Below are positions 1 to 9,808 of a stretch of DNA of 64,000 nt, in pieces. The position numbers were made by a program, and so were the translations under genes. The notes beneath the pieces are model-generated. The model had not been told where the DNA came from. It saw only the letters and a list, made by a program, of their open reading frames with translations, and ran no database searches. This stretch comes from Kitasatospora sp. NBC_01266 (GTDB lineage Bacteria > Actinomycetota > Actinomycetes > Streptomycetales > Streptomycetaceae), in the NCBI RefSeq assembly GCF_036242395.1, contig NZ_CP108458.1, positions 2,418,001 through 2,482,000 on the forward strand. Reading direction: 5' to 3'. Position 1 is the stretch's first letter; each line of letters begins with the position of its first letter.

Positions 1-137
1 ACGCTACCGCCTGGTCGTCCGGGGTCCGCACCGGCGCGGTGGCGGTTTCGGAACAGTCCTGCCCCGGCGTGGCACTCGGTGCGAGCGCCCACCGGGGCGG
101 CGGGTGGACCTGACGCCTCCCCGATGTCCGGTCAGGC

Positions 138-1001
138 TCAGCTGGTCGGCGGCTGGTTCGGGTCGGTCTCGCCGGCCGTGCTGGTCGGCGCGGGGCTGGC
201 CGAGGCGTTGCCGGTGGTGCCCAGTGACTTGCCCTGGTTGGCCTCGTTGACCCACTTCACCAGGTTGTCCGGGGTGATGTCCTCGTTGCCGTTCTTGGGG
301 TAGATCGGCTTGCCGTTGAGCAGCACGGTCGGCGTCGAGGTGTAGCCGGACTTGTCGAAGTCCTGCTCGACCGCCGAGACCCAGCTGCCGTACTTGTTGG
401 TGTTGACGCAGCTCTCGAAGGCCGGCGTGTCCAGCCCCGGGACCTGCTTGGCCAGGGCGATCAGCTGGGACTTGTCCTTCCAGGCGTCGACCGTCTCGTC
501 GGGCTGGTTCTTGTAGAGCACGTCGTGGTAGGCGCGGAAGTAGCCCGCGTCCTGGGCGCAGGCGAGCGCGTTGGCGCCGTTCTTGGACCCCTTGCCACCG
601 TCGTGCCGGTCGATGAACGAGACGATGTGGTAGTTGTTGTACAGCTTGCCCTGGTCCTGCAACTGGTCGATGGTGGGCGCGAATTCACGCTCGAAGGCGC
701 CGCAGGCGGGGCACCGCGGGTCCTCGTAGACGGTGAGGGTCGAGGGGGCGTTGGCCGGGCCGTCGGGGATCACCAGGTTCTTCGGGCCGATCGCGCCGGC
801 CGGCGCGGCCTTCGGGGTGTCCGAGCTGGAGCGGCTGCTCTGCACCGCGAACCCGATGCCGGCGGCGCCCGCCAGCACCACCAGCACGGCACCGATCACC
901 AGCAGCTTCTTCTTGCGGGCGTCCTTGGCCTCCTGGACGGCCCGCTCCTCCTTCATCCGCTCGCGGGCCGTGCGCTTGCCGTCTCGGTTCTTCTCGCTCA
1001 T
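138..1001 (-). CDS. DsbA-like thioredoxin-fold membrane protein
   Basis: Predicted membrane-anchored thiol:disulfide oxidoreductase of 287 aa. A charged cytoplasmic N-terminus is followed by one transmembrane segment (about residues 33-54), then an extracytoplasmic thioredoxin fold of the DsbA/DSBA_4 type. The redox motif C97-P-A-C100 lies in EDPRCPACGAF. Two further cysteines (in LACAQ and ESCVN) and the STPTVLLNG stretch, which supplies the cis-proline loop, fit the family. The C-terminal tail is rich in Ser, Pro and Thr. I chose the ATG opening MSEKNRDG because the residues upstream of it look unlike the family. It lies downstream of the trp operon, behind a MauE-like gene that may work with it in disulfide handling. 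Its substrates cannot be told from sequence. Confidence 0.9.
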   Translation of the reverse strand: MSEKNRDGKRTARERMKEERAVQEAKDARKKKLLVIGAVLVVLAGAAGIGFAVQSSRSSSDTPKAAPAGAIGPKNLVIPDGPANAPSTLTVYEDPRCPACGAFEREFAPTIDQLQDQGKLYNNYHIVSFIDRHDGGKGSKNGANALACAQDAGYFRAYHDVLYKNQPDETVDAWKDKSQLIALAKQVPGLDTPAFESCVNTNKYGSWVSAVEQDFDKSGYTSTPTVLLNGKPIYPKNGNEDITPDNLVKWVNEANQGKSLGTTGNASASPAPTSTAGETDPNQPPTS

Positions 1002-1067
1002 GTCTCTGCTTCCAGGCTTCCGGGCGTCCATGGGGACATCGCCGCGGGGATCACGGGAGGTGGGGGC

Positions 1068-1586
1068 TCACAGGGAGAGCCAGGCGTCCACCGACGCCTT
1101 GGTGCGCGGCCGGAACACCAGCCAGAGCGCCATCAGCAGGAAGCCGATGTCGCGCAGGATCTCCTGCAGGTACTGGGTCTGCGAGGCGGCCACCGCACCA
1201 CCGCCGCCGAAGCAGCCGCAGTCGACCGCGATGCCGCGGGCCCAGGTCGAGGCGATGCCGACGATGAAGACCAGCAGCAGGATCGCGGAGATCACCGCGA
1301 CCGCCCGCACCGCCAGGCCGACCAGCAGCAGCACCGCGAGCGCCAGTTCGAGGAACGGCAGGCCGTAGCCGACCGGCTTGACCAGCGACTCGGGCAGGAT
1401 CCGGTAGGCCCGCACCGCCTGGGCCGCGACCGCCGGATCGGAGATCTTGGCGAGCCCGGCCCAGCCCCAGACCACCGCGAGGCCCAGCCGGACCGCCGTA
1501 CTGAGCCACTCGAAGGCCGGGCCCGTGGCCCGGCCCCGCGCTACCGACTCGCTCTCGGCCACCCGCGCCACCCCCTTCTCAGACAT
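1068..1586 (-). CDS. MauE/DoxX-like membrane protein
   Basis: Small integral membrane protein of 172 aa with four predicted helices (about residues 30-47, 73-92, 95-115, 144-160). It carries a CGC motif (C123, C125) followed by a glycine run between helices 3 and 4. This matches the MauE family, named from methylamine utilisation but widespread as a thiol-redox partner of DsbA-like proteins. It lies about 65 nt upstream of the DsbA-like gene on the same strand, so the two probably form one unit, MauE passing electrons to or from the CPAC protein (inference). The start MSEKGVAR was preferred over an upstream ATG because it gives a shorter, more typical N-terminus. Confidence 0.85.
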   Translation of the reverse strand: MSEKGVARVAESESVARGRATGPAFEWLSTAVRLGLAVVWGWAGLAKISDPAVAAQAVRAYRILPESLVKPVGYGLPFLELALAVLLLVGLAVRAVAVISAILLLVFIVGIASTWARGIAVDCGCFGGGGAVAASQTQYLQEILRDIGFLLMALWLVFRPRTKASVDAWLSL

Positions 1587-1699
1587 CCGCCGCCCGGGCA
1601 CCGCGCCTGCGGGAGCTACCTGATGAACCGTAGGGGATTACGGCGCTTTACTCCAATTGCTGCATGAATGTCCGAGTCACCCGAAAGGGGGACGATAAG

Positions 1700-1903
1700 C
1701 TATCTGTCCCTTTTGACGATCCGTCCGACCCCGGACCGCCCGGGATCGTGCGCGGCCCGCTCCGCGTCACGCTGATGCGCCGTCAGTTCGGCGCCGCGCT
1801 TGGCCAGCGCATGGCCCACCGCGTGCTCCCCGCCGAAGACGCCGGCCAGCACCAACGCCGCGGCGGCGGCCCTGAGCAGGACTCCACGGTGCAGACCGGT
1901 CAC
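1700..1903 (-). CDS. Small hypothetical membrane-anchored protein
   Basis: A 67-aa reading frame that I do not recognise. It opens with GTG preceded at normal spacing by a good ribosome-binding site (GGAGGGAG). The first 30 residues hold one hydrophobic segment (LLRAAAAALVLAGVF) and the rest is a charged tail rich in His, Arg, Asp and Glu. It lies between the trpA terminator and mauE, on their strand. The ribosome site and plausible topology argue for a real gene; the length and lack of a known family argue for caution. Confidence 0.5.
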   Translation of the reverse strand: MTGLHRGVLLRAAAAALVLAGVFGGEHAVGHALAKRGAELTAHQRDAERAAHDPGRSGVGRIVKRDR

Positions 1904-2071
1904 GGCGGGGGCTCCCTCCGGTGGATCGCGGGCAGGTGTCGCACGGCTGTCGCGCAGTGCACGAACGGCAATGAGCAGAACCGTTCCCAAAGGCGCATCC
2001 GGTGCAACGTCTCGGGCATGCCGATGACACGTCAGGCGGTGCGGATTCACCCGTACGAGCCAGGAACGCCA

Positions 2072-2105
2072 ACGGTCCGCCACCTCGGGTGAGGTGGCGG
2101 ACCGT
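2072..2105 (-). terminator. Terminator of the trpCMBA operon
   Basis: Perfect inverted repeat, 15-bp arms (2072-2086 and 2091-2105) with a 4-nt loop, 25 nt beyond the trpA stop codon. Such GC-rich hairpins without a U-tract are usual terminators in Streptomyces. Confidence 0.85.
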
Positions 2106-2129
2106 CAGAACGGCAGGGGTGCCAGGGGC

Positions 2130-2944
2130 TCAGCGCCGGCGCACGCCCTCGGCGAGGTCGGCGGCCAGCTCGCGCACGGCCGCGAGCGCGGCCCGCTCGT
2201 CGCCGTCCGCGTCCAGGATCCGCTGGACGAACGCCGAACCGACGATCACCCCGTCGGCGAAGCCGGCCACCTGCGCGGCCTGCGCCGCCGTGGAGACCCC
2301 CAGGCCCACGCAGACGGGCAGCCCGGTGGTGGCCCGGGTGCGGGCGACCAGGTCCTCGGCCAGCTCGCCGACCTGGGCCCGGCTGCCGGTCACGCCCATC
2401 ACCGCGGCCGCGTAGACGAAGCCGCTGCCGGCCGCGGTGACCTCGGCCAGCCGCTTGTCCTGGCTGCTGGGGGCGACCACGAAGACGGTGTCCAGACCGT
2501 TCTCGGCGGCCGCCGCGCGCCAGGGCCCGGACTCCTCCACCGGCAGGTCGGGCAGGATCACGCCCGCTCCCCCGGCGGCGGCCAGGTCAGCGGCGAACCG
2601 GGCGACGCCGTAGCGGTCCACCGGGTTCCAGTAGGTCATCACCAGCACGGCGGCCTCGGGATGCGCCCCGGCCACCTCCTGCACGGTGCGCAGCACGTCC
2701 TTGATCCGCACCCCGCCGCGCAGCGCGATGTCGTCGGCGGTCTGGATGGTCGGGCCGTCCAGCACCGGGTCGGAGTGCGGCAGGCCGACCTCGACGATGT
2801 CGCAGCCGCCCTCCAGCAGCGCGTTGATCGTCCGGATCCCGCCGTCCACGCTCGGGAAGCCGGCCGGCAGGTAGCCGACCAGGGCGGCGCGGTTCGCGGC
2901 CTTGGCGGCGGCGAGGACGCCGCTCAGCTTGCTCGACTCGGCGG

Positions 2945-2948
<4 letters not shown>
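2130..2948 (-). CDS. trpA: Tryptophan synthase alpha chain
   Basis: The alpha subunit splits indole-3-glycerol phosphate to indole and glyceraldehyde 3-phosphate in the last step of tryptophan synthesis. The 272-aa protein has the expected length and TIM-barrel pattern. The motif [17 protein letters not shown] holds the two catalytic acids (E53 and D64, equivalent to Glu49 and Asp60 of the enteric enzyme). The phosphate-binding end [10 protein letters not shown] and [10 protein letters not shown] is also present. Its ATG overlaps the trpB stop codon (ATGA), which suggests coupled translation of the two subunits of the complex. It is the last gene of the operon. Confidence 0.98.
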
Positions 2949-4183
<1,235 letters not shown>

Positions 4184-4243
4184 TTCGGGCACGTGGCATC
4201 CAGGTGTGATGGTGAACGGACGAGCGGGCGAACGGGGCGGAAC

Positions 4244-4396
4244 TCAGCCCTGCGTCGTCCGTCGCCATCGGCGTCCCGGCACCTGGCCGGGCTCGCAGCC
4301 GATCACGTACCGCACCCGGCGTCCCAGCACCCGGCGCGCGGGGGCGCGGCAGCCGCGCGGGCGGCAGCCCGGGGCAAGGCGGGGGGCGAGGGCCAT
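4244..4396 (-). CDS. trpM: TrpM, tryptophan biosynthesis modulator
   Basis: A 50-aa basic protein between trpC and trpB. It opens MALAPRLAPGCRPRGCRAP and includes VLGRRVRYVIGCEPGQVPG, the pattern I recognise as TrpM of Streptomyces. TrpM is described in Streptomyces coelicolor as a small protein encoded in the trpCXBA cluster that affects tryptophan level and differentiation. It has three cysteines, many arginines and no membrane segment. Its ATG lies 14 nt after the trpC stop codon, so it is probably co-transcribed with trpC, trpB and trpA. It is easily missed because of its size. The molecular mechanism is not evident from sequence. Confidence 0.85.
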   Translation of the reverse strand: MALAPRLAPGCRPRGCRAPARRVLGRRVRYVIGCEPGQVPGRRWRRTTQG

Positions 4397-4410
4397 CAGA
4401 TCGTCCTGCC

Positions 4411-5220
4411 TCAGCCCTTGTTGTGACGCAGGGCCGGGTGCGCGCCGGCCGCGACCAGGTCGGCGACGGCCGCCTTCGGGTCCCTGCCGGTCACCAGCGA
4501 CTCGCCGACCAGCACCGCGTCGGCGCCCTGGTTGGCGTAGGCGATCAGGTCGTGCGGCCCGCGCACCCCGGACTCGGCGACCTTGACGATGCTGTCCGGG
4601 ATCGCGTGCACCACGTTCTCGAAGGTGTCGCGGTGCACCTCGAGGGTCTTCAGGTTGCGGGCGTTGACGCCGATGATCCGCGCGCCGGCGTCCACCGCGC
4701 GGCGGATCTCCTCCTCGTCGTGCACCTCGACCAGCGGGGTCAGCCCGATCGACTCGGCCCGCTCGATCAGCGAGACCAGGGCCGGCTGCTCCAGCGCGGC
4801 CACGATCAGCAGCGCGAGGTCGGCGCCGTGCGCGCGGGCCTCCCAGAGCTGGTAGGCGGTGACGATGAAGTCCTTGCGCAGCAGCGGGGTGTCCACGGCC
4901 GCCCGGACCTCGTCCAGGTCGGCCAGCGAGCCGCCGAACCGGCGCCGCTCGGTGAGCACGCTGATCGCGGCGGCGCCGCCGGCCGCGTAGTCCACGGCCA
5001 GCGCGGCCGGGTCGGCGATCGCGGCCAGCGCGCCCTTGGACGGGCTGGAGCGCTTGACCTCGCAGATCACCCGGACGCCCTCGCCGCGCAGCGCGGCCAC
5101 GCCGTCCTTGGCGTCCGGCGCCTTGGCCGCCAGTTCCTTCAGCTCGTCCAGGGTGACCCGGGCCTGCCGCTCCGCGAGGTCCTCGCGGACCCCGTCGATG
5201 ATCTCGTCGAGCACGCTCAT
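4411..5220 (-). CDS. trpC: Indole-3-glycerol phosphate synthase
   Basis: Closes the ring of CdRP to indole-3-glycerol phosphate, just upstream of TrpAB. The 269-aa TIM barrel has the expected motif [11 protein letters not shown] (E54, K56, S58, with the second active-site lysine in [10 protein letters not shown]) and [10 protein letters not shown] near the middle. It is a stand-alone TrpC, not fused to TrpF; the isomerase step is expected to be done by PriA encoded at 11575-12297. It is the first gene of trpC-trpM-trpB-trpA, and the 194-nt region upstream should hold the operon promoter. Confidence 0.97.
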   Translation of the reverse strand: MSVLDEIIDGVREDLAERQARVTLDELKELAAKAPDAKDGVAALRGEGVRVICEVKRSSPSKGALAAIADPAALAVDYAAGGAAAISVLTERRRFGGSLADLDEVRAAVDTPLLRKDFIVTAYQLWEARAHGADLALLIVAALEQPALVSLIERAESIGLTPLVEVHDEEEIRRAVDAGARIIGVNARNLKTLEVHRDTFENVVHAIPDSIVKVAESGVRGPHDLIAYANQGADAVLVGESLVTGRDPKAAVADLVAAGAHPALRHNKG

Positions 5221-5233
5221 GAGCGGGTGGCCC

Positions 5234-5307
5234 CTATCGAATCTGATAGCTGGATGGTGCCGCCGACAGCGCGAACCCGGACGGACGCGCCCCCTGCGAC
5301 GCTGTCG
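5234..5307 (-). promoter_or_regulatory. trpC upstream region with two inverted repeats
   Basis: Upstream of trpC lie a short inverted repeat (CTATC/GATAG, 5234-5249, unusually AT-rich) and a longer-looped one (CGACAGCG at 5264-5271 with CGCTGTCG at 5300-5307). They could be part of the operon promoter, an operator or a leader hairpin. I found no short open frame with tandem Trp codons, so a classical attenuator is not supported. Confidence 0.3.
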
Positions 5308-5414
5308 ATGGTATCGGCACCGGGGCGCACGGGGCGCATCCGCCCGGCGCGCGTCTCGCGGAGCGGAACGGCTACCGGGCAGGTCACGGGCCCTGTGCCC
5401 GCCGGTCGGGCCGC

Positions 5415-5855
5415 TCAGACCAGCGGCGGGGCCAGGCCGGCGCCGCCCGGCAGGTTGCGCACCACCGTGAAGGCGAGCAGCACCAGCAGCACCGCGACCA
5501 GCCGCCCGCGGGTCATCACCAGCTGCGGCGGGCGCCCGCCGGTCGCCGCCGACCAGAGCCAGCGCACCCAGAGCACCCCGAGCACCGCGAAGAGCGCGAC
5601 GGCGAGCAGATTGTCATGGCAGGCGGTGGTCAGCTCGCCGCGGCTCAGCGCGTGCACGCAGCGCAGCCCGCCGCACCCCGGGCACCACCAGCCGGTGGCC
5701 TGGAGGAAGGGGCAGGTCGGATAGTGGCCCGGGGCGTTCGGGTCCACCGCCGAGACGTACAGGGTGGGCAGCGCGACGGCGGCGAGCGCCGTGAGCGGAC
5801 GGGCGATGCGGCGCAGGACGGGCGGGGCACCGGCCGGGGTGCTGGGGGCGGTCAC
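5415..5855 (-). CDS. DUF2752 membrane protein
   Basis: A 146-aa integral membrane protein with three predicted helices and the motif [19 protein letters not shown] between the first two. This Cys-rich loop (CPGCGG) defines DUF2752, whose function is unknown. It stands between the trpC operon and the trpE group on the same strand, with non-coding gaps of about 160-195 nt on both sides, so it may be transcribed alone. Occurrence next to trp genes is common in Streptomyces, but no role in tryptophan synthesis is established. Confidence 0.85.
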   Translation of the reverse strand: MTAPSTPAGAPPVLRRIARPLTALAAVALPTLYVSAVDPNAPGHYPTCPFLQATGWWCPGCGGLRCVHALSRGELTTACHDNLLAVALFAVLGVLWVRWLWSAATGGRPPQLVMTRGRLVAVLLVLLAFTVVRNLPGGAGLAPPLV

Positions 5856-5955
5856 GGTGCTGATTGTGCCCCCGTTCGGAGGGCTGACGCGTTACGCCGC
5901 GCGGGTGGCGGCGGGCGCCGGGGGCGCGCTGCGGCGCAAGGCCGCGCAAGCACGC

Positions 5956-5997
5956 GGACCGGGGCGCCCGGCCGCTGGGGTCCGGGCGCCCCGGTCC
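5956..5997 (-). terminator. Terminator after the trpE-HGxxPAAW unit
   Basis: Perfect inverted repeat of 16 bp (5956-5971 and 5982-5997) with a 10-nt loop, starting 22 nt past the stop of the HGxxPAAW gene, which is transcribed leftward. Confidence 0.8.
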
Positions 5998-6019
5998 GGG
6001 GCGATCAGCAGGTGCCGCG

Positions 6020-6313
6020 TCAGTGGGCGGCGACGGGGGCGGCGTCCGCCGTGACGGCGACCTCGGCCTTGGCGGCGGCCTTGGCGCGCGCCTCGGCGAT
6101 GACGGTGGCCGTCGTGGTGTTCGGGACCCTGCCCATGCCCGCCATCGACATCGCCTTGCCGACCACGCCGCCGGCCAGGATGACGGCGACGCCGACCCAG
6201 AAGATCGGCACCGCAGCCATGATCATCGCGGCACCGCTGACGCAGAAACCGACGAAGATGATGGCCGACCCGGTCCAGGCGGCGGGGGTGTGTCCGTGGG
6301 CTTGCGACGACAT
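6020..6313 (-). CDS. HGxxPAAW family membrane protein
   Basis: A 97-aa protein opening MSSQAHGHTPAAW, which contains the HGxxPAAW signature that names this actinobacterial family. Two hydrophobic helices follow (about residues 15-35 and 37-52), then an Ala-rich tail. The function is unknown. It is the last gene of the leftward trpE unit, after the TIGR02234 membrane protein and before a strong hairpin. Its start is fixed by the signature near the N-terminus. Confidence 0.85.
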   Translation of the reverse strand: MSSQAHGHTPAAWTGSAIIFVGFCVSGAAMIMAAVPIFWVGVAVILAGGVVGKAMSMAGMGRVPNTTTATVIAEARAKAAAKAEVAVTADAAPVAAH

Positions 6314-6468
6314 CTGGGTGCTCCTTGGTTCTACGGTCCTACCGGGGGTCGGTGCCGGCCTCGGCGGAGTGTCACCCTCCATTGTTGCGGACGCCTCTCG
6401 GCGTCCCAAAGCCGGGTCCGGGTGAGGACGGTCACGGTTGACGGCGCCCGCACCCGGGAAGCGCGGGT

Positions 6469-7080
6469 TCACACGACGGTCGGGTCCTCGCCGCGGTCCA
6501 GTGCCTTCCACAGCTCGGCCGGGCTGTTCGCGACGCCGGCCGGCTTGGCCTTGGCGGCCGACTTGGCCTCCGGGGCGTCGTAGCGGCTGCCCATGCTCGG
6601 CCAGGCCCGCCCGCGCAGCACGGTGAGCACCCCGGCCGCGGCCAGCAGCAGGCCGCCGACCAGCGCCACCCACGGCCAGGCGGTGTGGCTGACGTGCTCC
6701 GCGGTGGTGCCGAGCAGCCCGAGCTTCTTGGCCGCCTCGCTGTCCAGCGCGGCACTGTCCGAGGTGCCCAGTGCGGCCGCGATCGCCGCGCCCAGCCCCG
6801 CCAGCGTCACCAGCGCGCCGACCAGGTACCGCCCGACCCCGCGCACCGCGAAGATCGCCACCGCCGAGGCCAGCCCGACCAGCGCCATCGCCTGCGGCAG
6901 CCCGGAGACCTCGCTGCCGGGCGCGGTCACCGGCAGCCCCTTGATCTGCCCCTCGGACCAGGTCCGCCCCACCGCCCAGAGCACCAGCGTCGCCCCACCC
7001 ACGGTGAGCAGCAGCATCAGGACGAGGCTGCGCCGATCGGCGGCGGAACGGTCGGCGGCGGGCGGCGGTGTGGCAGTCAT
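6469..7080 (-). CDS. Trp biosynthesis-associated membrane protein (TIGR02234)
   Basis: A 203-aa integral membrane protein with four hydrophobic helices (about residues 18-37, 61-80, 83-105, 131-152). It has the features of TIGR02234, including VLWAVGRTWSEG after helix 1 and PWVALVGGLLL in the last helix. This family is found downstream of trpE across Actinobacteria, but its function is not known. Suggested roles such as transport of tryptophan or an intermediate are inference only. Here a Uma2-like gene separates it from trpE. Confidence 0.88.
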   Translation of the reverse strand: MTATPPPAADRSAADRRSLVLMLLLTVGGATLVLWAVGRTWSEGQIKGLPVTAPGSEVSGLPQAMALVGLASAVAIFAVRGVGRYLVGALVTLAGLGAAIAAALGTSDSAALDSEAAKKLGLLGTTAEHVSHTAWPWVALVGGLLLAAAGVLTVLRGRAWPSMGSRYDAPEAKSAAKAKPAGVANSPAELWKALDRGEDPTVV

Positions 7081-7128
7081 CCGTCCACTATCCCCCGCGA
7101 TGCTGCCGAGCCCCGCACCGGGTCACCC

Positions 7129-7680
7129 TCAGTCGCGGGGGAAGCCGTCGGTCTTGACGACGATCGTGCGGCCGTCGAGAGCCAGCACCAGGTCCTCGCC
7201 GAAGGGGACGGGCTCGCTCGCCTCGTACCGGCCGCCCTGCGGTGAGCTGTGCAGGGTGCAGATGGCGGTGGACGGATCGATGACCACGTAGACCGGGATG
7301 CCGCATTCGGCGTAGAGCGCGAGCTTCTTGACGAAGTCGTTGTCCTGGTTGGACTTCGAGACGACCTCGAGGACCGCCTCCAGGTCGTGCCACTCGTAGC
7401 GGCCCCGGCCGTTGAGCTCCGCGCCGGGGGCGACGACCGCGAGGTCGGGGGCGTAGCCGTACAGGCTGGACGGGAAGTCCACCATGACGTCGGAGATGTA
7501 GTCACCCCGCTCGGCCAGCTGGTCCTCGATCTGCCGGGCCGCCTTGAAGATGACCTTCATCTGGGTCAGACCCTGAGGCGTCATGATGATCTTCCCGTCC
7601 GTGATCTCGACGTGGTAGCCACGCGGAAAGTCGACGGCCTCGTGCACATCCCAGGCGCTCTCGGTCGACATCGCGGTCAT
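7129..7680 (-). CDS. Uma2 family PD-(D/E)XK endonuclease-like protein
   Basis: A 183-aa protein of the Uma2/DUF820 type, a PD-(D/E)XK fold abundant in Streptomyces. The core can be seen: P78-D79 in APDLAVV, E105 in LEVVSKS, lysines at about 118-119 and GIPVYVVIDP towards the end. I chose the ATG giving MTAMSTESAW because a strong ribosome site (GGAGGTGG) stands 5-8 nt before it. Biological roles of Uma2 proteins are largely unknown. Its place between trpE and the TIGR02234 gene is unusual and may be a recent insertion. Confidence 0.85.
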   Translation of the reverse strand: MTAMSTESAWDVHEAVDFPRGYHVEITDGKIIMTPQGLTQMKVIFKAARQIEDQLAERGDYISDVMVDFPSSLYGYAPDLAVVAPGAELNGRGRYEWHDLEAVLEVVSKSNQDNDFVKKLALYAECGIPVYVVIDPSTAICTLHSSPQGGRYEASEPVPFGEDLVLALDGRTIVVKTDGFPRD

Positions 7681-7720
7681 CCCCGCCACCTCCCTGTGAG
7701 ACACGACGATCCGGCGTCCC

Positions 7721-9238
7721 TCACGATACCGGCGCCCGCAGCGTGTTGGCCGTGGCGACGGCGCGCAGCACGGCGGCGGCCTTGTTGCGGCACTCGGTGT
7801 CCTCGCTCGCCGGGTCGGAGTCGGCGACCACGCCCGCGCCGGCCTGGACGTAGGCGGTGCCGTCCCGCAGCACGGCGGTGCGGATGGCGATGGCGGTGTC
7901 GGAGTCGCCGGCGAAGTCCAGGTAGCCCACGCAGCCGCCGTAGAGGCCGCGGCGGGTGGGCTCGAGCTCCTCGATGATCCGCATCGCGCGGGGCTTGGGC
8001 GCGCCGGAGAGGGTGCCGGCCGGGAAGCAGGCGGTGAGCACGTCGAAGGCGGTGCGGCCGTCGGCGACCTGGCCGGTGACGGTGGAGACGATGTGCATCA
8101 CGTGGCTGTAGCGCTCGACCGACATGAAGTCGACCACCTCGACGCTGCCCGGGGTGCAGACCCGGCCCAGGTCGTTGCGGCCCAGGTCGACCAGCATCAG
8201 GTGCTCGGCCCGCTCCTTGGGGTCGGCGAGCAGCTCGGCGGCCAGCTCGGCGTCCTCCTGCGGGGTGGCGCCGCGGTGCCGGGTGCCGGCGATCGGGTGG
8301 ACCATCGCCTGCCGCCCGGTCACCTTGACCAGCGCCTCCGGGCTGGAGCCGACCACGTCGAAGCCGCCCTCGGCCTCGCCGTCCGGGCCCGGGAAGCGGA
8401 ACAGGTACATGTACGGGCTGGGGTTGGTGGTGCGCAGCACCCGGTAGACGTCGAGCGCGGAGGCGGGGCAGGGCGCCTCGAAGCGCTGCGAGGGGACCAC
8501 CTGGAAGGCCTCGCCGGCCCGGATCCGCTCCTTGACCTGCTCGACGGCGGCCCGGTACGGCGCCCCGCCGAAGGGTGACACGGCGTCAGCGGCGGTGGGG
8601 GTGAAGGTGGCCAGGCCCGGCTCGACCGGCTTGGCCAGCTCCGCCTCCATCGCGTCCAGCCGGGCCACCGCGTCGGCGTAGGCCTCGTCGACGCCGCTGG
8701 CCAGGTCGTTGTGGTTGACCGCGTTGGCGATCAGCAGCACGCTGCCGTCCACGTGGTCGAGCACCGCGAGGTCGGTGGCGAGCATCATGGTGAGCTCGGG
8801 CAGCCGCAGGTCGTCCGGGGTGAGGTCGGGCAGCTTCTCCAGGCGGCGGACGATGTCGTAGCCGAGGTAGCCGACCAGGCCGCCGGTGAGCGGGGGCAGC
8901 CCGTCGTCGCTGTGCCGGGGGGTGTGCAGGGCGGCCAGGGTGGCGCGCAGCACCTCCAGCGGGTCGCCCTCGCGCGGGATGCCGACCGGCGGGGTGCCCA
9001 GCCAGCGGGCCGCGCCGTCCGGGCCGACGGTCAGGGTGGCCGCGCCGTGCACGCCGACGAAGGAGTAGCGCGACCAACTGCGGCCCTGCTCGGCCGACTC
9101 CAGCAGGAAGGTGCCCGGCCGCTCGCCCGCCAGGCTGCGGTACAGGCCGATCGGCGTGAGGCCGTCCGCCAGGAGCCGGCGGGTGACCGGGATGACCCGG
9201 GTGTCGGCGGCGAGCTTGCGGAAGGCTTCGAGATCCAT
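7721..9238 (-). CDS. trpE: Anthranilate synthase component I
   Basis: Converts chorismate to anthranilate together with a glutamine amidotransferase (TrpG), which is not in this window. The 505-aa protein shows an N-terminal domain with the tryptophan feedback-site motif FLLESAEQ and a C-terminal chorismate-binding domain. That domain contains [38 protein letters not shown] and GGCVGYLDF. Start MDLEAFRKL is the only one fitting family length. It lies 77 nt after hisI on the same strand, so transcription from hisI is likely to continue into it. No Trp-rich leader peptide is seen in the gap. Confidence 0.97.
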   Translation of the reverse strand: MDLEAFRKLAADTRVIPVTRRLLADGLTPIGLYRSLAGERPGTFLLESAEQGRSWSRYSFVGVHGAATLTVGPDGAARWLGTPPVGIPREGDPLEVLRATLAALHTPRHSDDGLPPLTGGLVGYLGYDIVRRLEKLPDLTPDDLRLPELTMMLATDLAVLDHVDGSVLLIANAVNHNDLASGVDEAYADAVARLDAMEAELAKPVEPGLATFTPTAADAVSPFGGAPYRAAVEQVKERIRAGEAFQVVPSQRFEAPCPASALDVYRVLRTTNPSPYMYLFRFPGPDGEAEGGFDVVGSSPEALVKVTGRQAMVHPIAGTRHRGATPQEDAELAAELLADPKERAEHLMLVDLGRNDLGRVCTPGSVEVVDFMSVERYSHVMHIVSTVTGQVADGRTAFDVLTACFPAGTLSGAPKPRAMRIIEELEPTRRGLYGGCVGYLDFAGDSDTAIAIRTAVLRDGTAYVQAGAGVVADSDPASEDTECRNKAAAVLRAVATANTLRAPVS

Positions 9239-9315
9239 CTGGCGGGCACCGATCTGTCTAGGCGGGAAGGAGCGTCGAGGAGGGATCAGCGGGACGTCGG
9301 CCGGGCGACGGGTCG

Positions 9316-9699
9316 TCAGCCGGGCAGCAGGACGTCCTCGTCGAAGCAGGTCCGGGCGCCGGTGTGGCAGGCGGCGCCGACCTGGTCGACCCGGACCAGC
9401 AGGGTGTCGCCGTCGCAGTCCAGCGCCACCGACTTCACGTGCTGGTAGTGGCCCGAGGTGTCGCCCTTCACCCAGTACTCGCTGCGGCTGCGGCTCCAGT
9501 AGGTGCAGCGCCCGGTGGTCAGGGTGCGGTGCAGGGCCTCGTCGTCCATCCAGCCGAGCATCAGCACCTCGCCGGTGTCGTACTGCTGGGCGATGGCGGG
9601 CAGCAGGCCGTCCTCGGTGCGCTTGAGGCGGGCCGCGACGGCCGGGTCGAGGGCGGTGCTGCCGGGGGCGGCGGGGACGGACGGCGGTACGGAAGACAT
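9316..9699 (-). CDS. hisI: Phosphoribosyl-AMP cyclohydrolase
   Basis: Third step of histidine synthesis: opens the purine ring of phosphoribosyl-AMP. The 127-aa protein has the family motifs [34 protein letters not shown] and the metal-site cysteines and aspartates in LDCDGDTL and ACHTGARTC. It is a stand-alone HisI, not fused to HisE. It is separated from the main his operon by a rightward exported-protein gene and is followed directly by trpE. Confidence 0.96.
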   Translation of the reverse strand: MSSVPPSVPAAPGSTALDPAVAARLKRTEDGLLPAIAQQYDTGEVLMLGWMDDEALHRTLTTGRCTYWSRSRSEYWVKGDTSGHYQHVKSVALDCDGDTLLVRVDQVGAACHTGARTCFDEDVLLPG

Positions 9700-9754
9700 G
9701 CCGACATTGTCGCAGGAACCGGGCGCCGGACGGGAACCCCCGCGATCTCTGGGA

Positions 9755-9771
9755 CCAGTTGTGGCAACTGG
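9755..9771. promoter_or_regulatory. 17-bp palindrome between divergent genes
   Basis: CCAGTTG-tgg-CAACTGG, perfect 7-bp arms with a 3-nt centre. It lies in the 109-nt space between hisI (leftward) and an exported-protein gene (rightward). A transcription-factor operator is the simplest reading; the factor is unknown. Confidence 0.45.
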
Positions 9772-9808
9772 GCCACGGGGCGGGCCCGCCTGCGGGATTC
9801 TGGTGCGC

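Noticed and set aside
1-137. A gene at the left edge
   Set aside because: No frame with ribosome site or motif; it appears to be the space after the DsbA-like gene.
525-1667. Long frames antisense to the DsbA- and MauE-like genes
   Set aside because: Composition (Arg/Gly/Ala/Val-rich, no domain) is that expected from reading GC-rich genes on the wrong strand; the opposite frames have clear families.
9239-9315. A tryptophan attenuator leader before trpE
   Set aside because: No small frame with tandem Trp codons and no clear terminator/antiterminator pair in the 77-nt gap.
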